Positions 58,715-64,000 of a DNA stretch of 64,000 bases are shown piece by piece. The position numbers and the translations under genes are program-made. Source of the DNA: Dentipellis sp. KUC8613 (lineage: Eukaryota > Basidiomycota > Agaricomycetes > Russulales > Hericiaceae); contig NSJX01000008.1 of the NCBI GenBank assembly GCA_002286715.1, positions 459,630-523,629 on the forward strand. The letters are read 5' to 3'. Within the stretch, counting starts at the first letter, position 1; each line of letters opens with the position of its first letter. The notes beneath the pieces are model-generated. The model ran no database searches. It had not been told where the DNA came from and saw nothing but the letters and a program-made list of their open reading frames with translations.

Positions 58715-59454
58715 GGCGCGCGCTATATCCGTGCTATCGATCCTAGGACCGCTCTCCTCTGTACTTGGCGGGCCGTGCTGTTGTGTACCTGCCTGTCATG
58801 GTGTATGTGGATATCAGGCAGGGGATTCTGATGTCCTCCTCACACGCTAATGGGGTTGGTCTGTGGGTGCTACCGACGCACGTTGGATTATTTGGTCTAT
58901 GGGCACACATACCTATTTTCGGATTCGAAAAATAGAATATAGAAGACAGGATTACAGGTAGCAGTGACGAGGTCATTTTTTGGATGCAAGAATGACACAC
59001 ATCTACAGTATGTATGGGCGCTAGAACTACATCAATATCAGTGTTTGTAACTGGATGAGGTGCAGAGTGTCAATGGGATTTGGGACGAGAGTATGACTAT
59101 GAAAGAGCACAAGCAGGCATGCAGATGATGGAGATATGGCCCTGCAGTGGGGCAGTTGGAGTGAGAGCCAGTGGTATTATACCCAGCTCGTGGTGAGACT
59201 GGTAATTGTATGTGTGTAAGGTACGATGAGCTGCAAAAAACGGAACAGCGATGCGGGAGAGCGAGGAAGCAAGATAGCAAGTACAGTGGCGTGGAGATGC
59301 GCAATAGATGTTAGATGTCAGCTAGATGAGAGAGGCCGGACCGGAGAGACAGCGGAAAATGGAACTAGGAGACAGGAGATGGGGGATGCGAACACGGCCA
59401 AGATGATCCAAGAACGCGCGGAGGCATAGGGATGGGGATAAGAGGGCGTGCGTG
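58715..59454. other. Convergent intergenic region
   Basis: 740 bp between converging genes; no gene or repeat seen. Confidence 0.4.
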
Positions 59455-60839
59455 CTACGCCGGCGCGGCTAAAGGCTGCGGCGATGCAGACACCGACACC
59501 GCAATGTCCCCGGCCGGGGCGTGAGCGTGGGCGCGATCGCGCGCATCATCGACGCTGCGATCAGCGTCGTCATCCTCGGGCCCGACAACGCGCAATGCCG
59601 CCTCGGGCGCGTCGACGCGCAACGCCGTCACGAATGCCGGCGCGTCGCCCACACCCGGATCTGCGTCCACGTCCATCCCGTCCTCCTCAGTCGCGGGCTC
59701 GCCGCTGGAGGGGTACTTCTTGAGTACCCACACGGGCGCCTTCAACTGTCCCCAGGACCACGCCTGCCAGCGCTCAGGCGCGGCAGTGAGCAGTGGTGAA
59801 TACGCGCGTGTAGAACGCCGGCGCGAGCGGTAGAGGTAGTCCTCGAACGCGAGGAGGTCGGGCCCGTGGAATGCGGTGAGAGAGGCTAGAACAGATGCGG
59901 GGTGGTGGGGGTCGGGCGTTCTGCGGCCGAGGTCGGAGGGGGGGCTCGGTGACTCCTGTTTGATGGGTGAGGGGGGCGCGGAGGCGGAGTCGTTTTCCTC
60001 GTCCGTGTCGGGTGTGAGAGGGGGCGTGGCGGGCGCCACGAGGCGTTTTGGGGAGCGTTTCGATGAGGAGGGGGTGGAAGATGGCGTCGTGAGCGATGAG
60101 AGCTGGGGGGCTAGCATCAGACATCCGCCAGAAATAGGTGTGAAAGAAGAAACGCGACATACAGAGTCGTCCTCCACCTGCTGTCGGATCTCACGCAGCA
60201 TGCTCGCGGAGCGCTTCAGGCAACGCTCGCGGTGTTTCCGCCAATGAAATAGATCGAACGTGCTCTTCGCCGAGAGCTTAATGCGAGTCAGACACCTGCG
60301 GCAGTCGACGAAGTAGGCGTCCACGACCTCCGCGAGGGGGTCGCTCCGCAATTTCTGTTCGCGCGATCGCTCCGCTGCCGTGCGCGGCTTCGTTTCGGTT
60401 GAGCTGGGAGAACCGGGGGTCAGCCACGAGAAGAACGCGTGTATAATGACAAGCACGACTCGCCTGCTGCTGGCCTGAGGTTGTTTGCGAACGGACGCGC
60501 TGCCGCCCTCACTAAAACGCGTGAGCCACAAGGCATGCCGTTAGCACATGCGGCGTGCCACCCATACGACGTTCTAGCGCACCTAGAGCTGTTCTCTGCA
60601 GAACTCAGCTGGTTCTGGGTGGTCAAAGGTGATGATGGTCAGCGCGAACGAAGAAGCCGCGGTCAATTTATAGACTTACCGATGTTCTGTGAACCTGCGG
60701 AGAGCGGTACGGCGCGGTGCTGCATAAGGATATATGAGTACCCATTGGTGTCGGCAGCGTATAATTAATTAAAGAGGCGGTCTCGACAGCGAACTCACGT
60801 TCTCCGGGCTCGCGTCGTGCGGCGTTTGGTAGATGGCAT
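59455..60839 (-). CDS. Single-module C2HC-type protein (unrecognised zinc-finger-like family)
   Basis: Six exons (60839-60799, 60719-60680, 60608-60583, 60511-60464, 60403-60163, 60102-59455) close in frame to 347 residues. The N-terminus is basic and Ser-rich (M-P-S-T-K-R-R-T-T-R). Near residues 79-106 lies a module C-R-R-C...F-D-L-F-H-W-R-K-H-R-E-R-C of form C-x2-C-x16-W-x2-H-x3-C. The rest is Pro/Ser-rich with a W-Q-A-W-S-W-G-Q-L-K-A-P-V-W-V segment and an acidic C-terminal part. Intron 4 has a GC donor (AGCAG|GCGAGT). The neighbouring gene on the same strand has three copies of the same module. A nuclear, nucleic-acid or chromatin role is a guess from the basic and disordered composition. 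Confidence 0.75.
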
Positions 60840-61231
60840 GGGGGGTAGGACAGAGAGGGTGTGGACGAGGCCACTGCAAGCGCGGTCGAGCAGGCCAAGT
60901 CGCCGTCGGCAACGACCGTCTGTTGCTCCCACGTTCGCGTCCCCTTGCGTTGTCCATCGGCTTTCGGATCGGAAGCAAATGCTATGCTTCGAGCTTGCGT
61001 TGTACAAACAAAGCAGGTATATTCGGAACGAGCGGAAGGACATATCGACAAGAAGGGACAAAGGGAGTGTGCGAGTACATGGCGATACGGGAAAGATAGG
61101 TGAAAGGTATCAAGGAGTGTCTAGGGAATTAATCAAGCAGGAACGAGCGTGCCATGATGATGCTTAGTGGCATCATTCATACAGTAATATAGAAGCCGAG
61201 AAACCAATTCAAGAACGCAGACAACATTGTC
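60840..61231. other. Short intergenic region between the two module genes
   Basis: 3' flank of the three-module gene and promoter of the single-module gene. Nothing else seen. Confidence 0.4.
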
Positions 61232-63177
61232 TCACTGGGACGGCGTCGACGAATTCAGTCCCTCCTTGAAGCCATCGATAAAGCTCTTAAAGGGGGCCAA
61301 CAACCACCCCATGGCGCCCGATGGTTTGTACGCCTCGGTCCGAGCGCGTTGACGAGGCGGCTCGTCGCCCTCGGCCTCTTCTTCGTCCTCTCGGGAGCGC
61401 TTCCGACCGCTATTCAACGGAGCAGACGCGTCAGAAGCGACGGCCGTAGCTTCCGTCGATGCGACAGAAGGAGGGGGCCGTTCCGCCGCCTTCTCGGAGC
61501 GACGCGGGCTGTCCTCGGACGAACCTGCAGGCTTTGCGGCAGTCTCTCCCGCTGCCGATGCCGATGCCGGCGGACTAGGTATGCACCGTCAGAAAGGGGG
61601 ATACCCGAGATTAATGTATGGATGAATTGGGCAAACCTCTGGCAAGATGTCTTGTGCTCCTCCCATTTCGTGAGGTTGTAGTCTTCCTCGCCCTCGAGTG
61701 CGACCATCGCACCGCACGCGCGGCATTCGACACTCTTCACAGTGAACGATTTCGCCGAGGAATCGTTGACGAGTTTCAGCTTTCGCTCCGCTGTCGCGAC
61801 ACGGCTGCTCGGTCTGTCATACCGTCAGACATACACCAGCGGTAAGATGGAGGCGGAAGCTTACACGGAGCCAGAGCAGCGTTTCTGGTGGGTTCGCCAG
61901 TTTCCGATAGAATACCGCTGCTTTGCCCCCAGCTTAATCCACTTCTGGCAGGTCTTGCAGAGTGCCTCGTATGGCCTCACTTCCTCGGAGCGAGGGTCCG
62001 ACTCTAAATAAGCCTGACGCTCCACCTCGGTCTTTCTCTTAGACTTGTCCGACACAGATTGTGCAATGGAAGACGTTTCATCGTCCTCACTCTGAGCCTC
62101 GTCATCATTCTCCGGAGATTTCGAGGTTGTCGAGGCGCTCAACCTGTCGGCCACATTCACAAAACACTCCATCAGACCGAGAAGTCAGCAACTACAAGCA
62201 TACGCACGGTTTAGCGGGCGACGTCTTCTTCTTGCATGCTTTCTGATGTACAGTCCACGGACGCATGGTATACGGCTTCGTTGGATTCAATGGCACCCAT
62301 TCATTGCAGCCGGTGCAGAACGCGCGATGCGGCTCGACCTCGCGGCATTGCGGGTGGTCCAAGAAGAATTGCTTCCGATCGGCTTCGGTCCTGCGTGCGC
62401 CCTTGGAAGACTCGGCGACGGAGACCGCGTCGTCAAGGTCGACGTCGGGCGTCTGGAAACGGTTGATGTACACTTTCTTGGTGACGACGGAGGGCGGCTT
62501 CATGGGTGATAATGGTGCTTTGACGTCTGCAAGCGAAGAGATGGAGGGGCGCTTGTTGACTTTACTTGGTGGCTTGGACGGCGTGACTTGCTCAGGTGTA
62601 TAGGCGCTGTGCAATTTCGATGGTTGGCGAACAGCGAGCAGCATGGTATGAATGTAAGCGAGAGTGCTCGAAGTACGCGTAAGAATGTGTGGACGAGGAA
62701 ACGTACGTGTCTTGCTCGCCTTTTCTCGTACTCCTTGGCTACAATAGCGATCAATAGGACAATGGTGACAGAGACAATGGCACAATGAGCACAATGAGAG
62801 CGGGCGTATATTTGGAGTTGCATACCTTCTTATTACTTCTGGGACTGGGAGGGGGAGGCATAGATGCGTTCTCCCCCTTCGCAGACCCCTGGTCTCCCTC
62901 CTCCGCAGACTCATCCCTGTCAGCCAAGAGATAAGCGCGCAGCCCGCCTCATCCGATGAATCGAAACATACTCCGCGTAGTTCACAGACTCTCGTTTCCT
63001 CTACGACGCGATGAATCATGAACATGGAACGCGGGGCCGTGCAAATCAAGCTGACCTTTGCTCTTCCTCCATACGTGACTTTCTTCGATCTGCAAGCCAC
63101 AACGCATCAGAGCGACGCTCGCTACACTATCAGCAACACGACCCTTACCTTGACGGCGACGATTTCGGGTCTTCCAT
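61232..63177 (-). CDS. Three-module C2HC-type protein (unrecognised zinc-finger-like family)
   Basis: Nine exons (63177-63149, 63089-63056, 63000-62972, 62916-62826, 62738-62707, 62606-62208, 62143-61865, 61813-61637, 61574-61232) give exactly 470 residues. The start M-E-D-P-K-S-S-P-S-R-S-K-K-V-T-Y-G-G leads through R-K-R-E-S-V-N-Y to a Pro/Ser-rich part. Three modules follow, near residues 164, 265 and 312: F-C-T-G-C-N-E-W, L-C-K-T-C-Q-K-W and E-C-R-A-C-G-A-M. Each has C-x2-C-x16-W-x2-H-x3-C with a fixed length of 28. After them come an acidic/basic region with K-R-S-R-E-D-E-E-E and a hydrophobic W-L-L-A-P-F-K-S-F-I-D-G-F tail. A shorter model starting at 62644 is possible, but the longer one keeps phase across five more introns. 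Confidence 0.75.
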
Positions 63178-63691
63178 AATAGACACAGCAAGAACTAGAT
63201 AGAACAGGAAAAAACGAAATGGACGCAGGAATCAAGACGCGCTCGGTCTCAGGCTCGCGCGTCGGAGACGGAAGATCTGGGATACAGGGCACGTGGGAAT
63301 TGGCGCCTTCTGCACAGCCACACGCTCGGGTACTTGAGTCCCACTTCGACTCTGCTTCATGCCGAAAGTTACCGATTCTTCCTATTCGCTAGACACCACT
63401 TCGAAACCCTAAATCTATGTACAGGGGAGCGCAAACGGCGAGTAAATACGAAATTTCAACCTTGGATCGCGTAGTCCGAAAACCGTCCAACCTAATCCAC
63501 AACACCGAATAACTACAGAATGCAACTCAAACGAGTCCATGGGACAGTACATACGCTCAGAAAAAAGAATCCCAGAATTACCCTAATAAGTCCGATAACG
63601 CGAGGACCAGGTGAGATCTAATATTCGGCACCGGAAACCTGCCAATCGTCCGAGGCAAGATGGCACCACCACACCACTATATAACCAACCT
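63178..63691. other. Intergenic region near the right edge
   Basis: Promoter of the three-module gene and 3' flank of the next gene; no gene seen. Confidence 0.4.
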
Positions 63692-63954
63692 TTAAACCCG
63701 TTGCATATCTCGATAATCCATCGCAGCAGATAACCTCCCAAAGCTCTCCATCATCCCGGTCAAAGAACTCGAACTTGGCAGCCGATCCGGGCGCGGCAGC
63801 TGGTGACGCTGCGGGGGAAGATGGAGCTGCGGGGGTGTGTCGATAGTATACCGCGGAGGCTGGTGGTATTGCAAGCTGAGGAACGGCATCGGACCCGCAG
63901 GGCTCGAGTCGGGTGAATGGGGGAGCGTAGACGTCGAGCGCGGAAGGTCGAAGT
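63692..63954 (-). CDS. 3'-terminal exon of an unidentified gene
   Basis: A minus-strand exon starts after TTTGCAG and reads D-F-D-L-P-R-S-T-S-T-L-P-H-S-P, a Pro/Gln-rich stretch, then S-S-L-T-G-M-M-E-S-F-G-R-L-S-A-A-M and stops after D-M-Q-R-V. The remainder lies beyond the window. The Pro/Gln/Ser-rich composition is common at the ends of transcription factors, but no domain is visible. Confidence 0.5.
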
Positions 63955-64000
63955 CTGCAAACGACAAAATAGAATGATGGGGTTAGTGCTATTCCTGTTC

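Overview
The window is nuclear DNA from a filamentous basidiomycete, almost certainly an Agaricomycete and perhaps a polypore. The evidence is genes broken by many 45-75 nt introns with GT(R)NGT donors, expanded BTB/POZ and cytochrome P450 families, a BCS1-like AAA ATPase, and an intron-containing tRNA-Leu. The genus is an inference from family content. Gene models below were built by hand: splice sites were chosen so that reading phase is kept across every junction, and most models close exactly in frame.

Layout. (1) 1-14 kb is a BTB/POZ gene nursery: four readable BTB genes (one cut by the window edge) and three decayed copies, interrupted by an alpha/beta hydrolase and a Vps9-type Rab5 exchange factor. 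(2) 15.4-19.7 kb holds two tandem short-chain dehydrogenases with the same ten-exon structure, including an 8-nt microexon. Between them lies a 1.46-kb element with 18-bp perfect terminal inverted repeats and TTTAGA-rich subterminal arrays. (3) 20-32.4 kb is mostly conserved housekeeping: BCS1-like ATPase, dolichyl-diphosphatase, pantothenate synthetase, RNase P/MRP p40 subunit, a disordered protein and a Dal5-type MFS transporter. (4) 32.4-39.3 kb is gene-poor and carries three small, TATA-driven genes; two are paralogs with a shared C-terminal motif and the third has two 33-residue amphipathic repeats. (5) 39.7-43.3 kb has NAD(P)HX dehydratase and phosphoglucomutase. (6) 44-53.3 kb is a P450 cluster: three complete paralogs in tandem, one exon-sized relic, and tRNA-Leu(CAA) between copies 2 and 3. 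(7) 53.6-58.7 kb has a decayed gene, an EFM7-like methyltransferase, and a divergent PEX7/sirtuin pair. (8) 59.4-63.2 kb has two genes that share a 28-residue Cys/His module (one copy and three copies) which I cannot match to a named zinc finger. The 3' end of a further gene closes the window.

Most genes act independently, as is normal for fungi; no operons are expected. The main themes are local duplication (BTB, SDR, P450, small proteins, Cys/His-module genes), decay of some duplicates, and repeated use of GC-AG introns. The strongest candidates for something undescribed are the invariant-length Cys/His module family, the TIR element between the SDR copies, and the small TATA-driven protein family.
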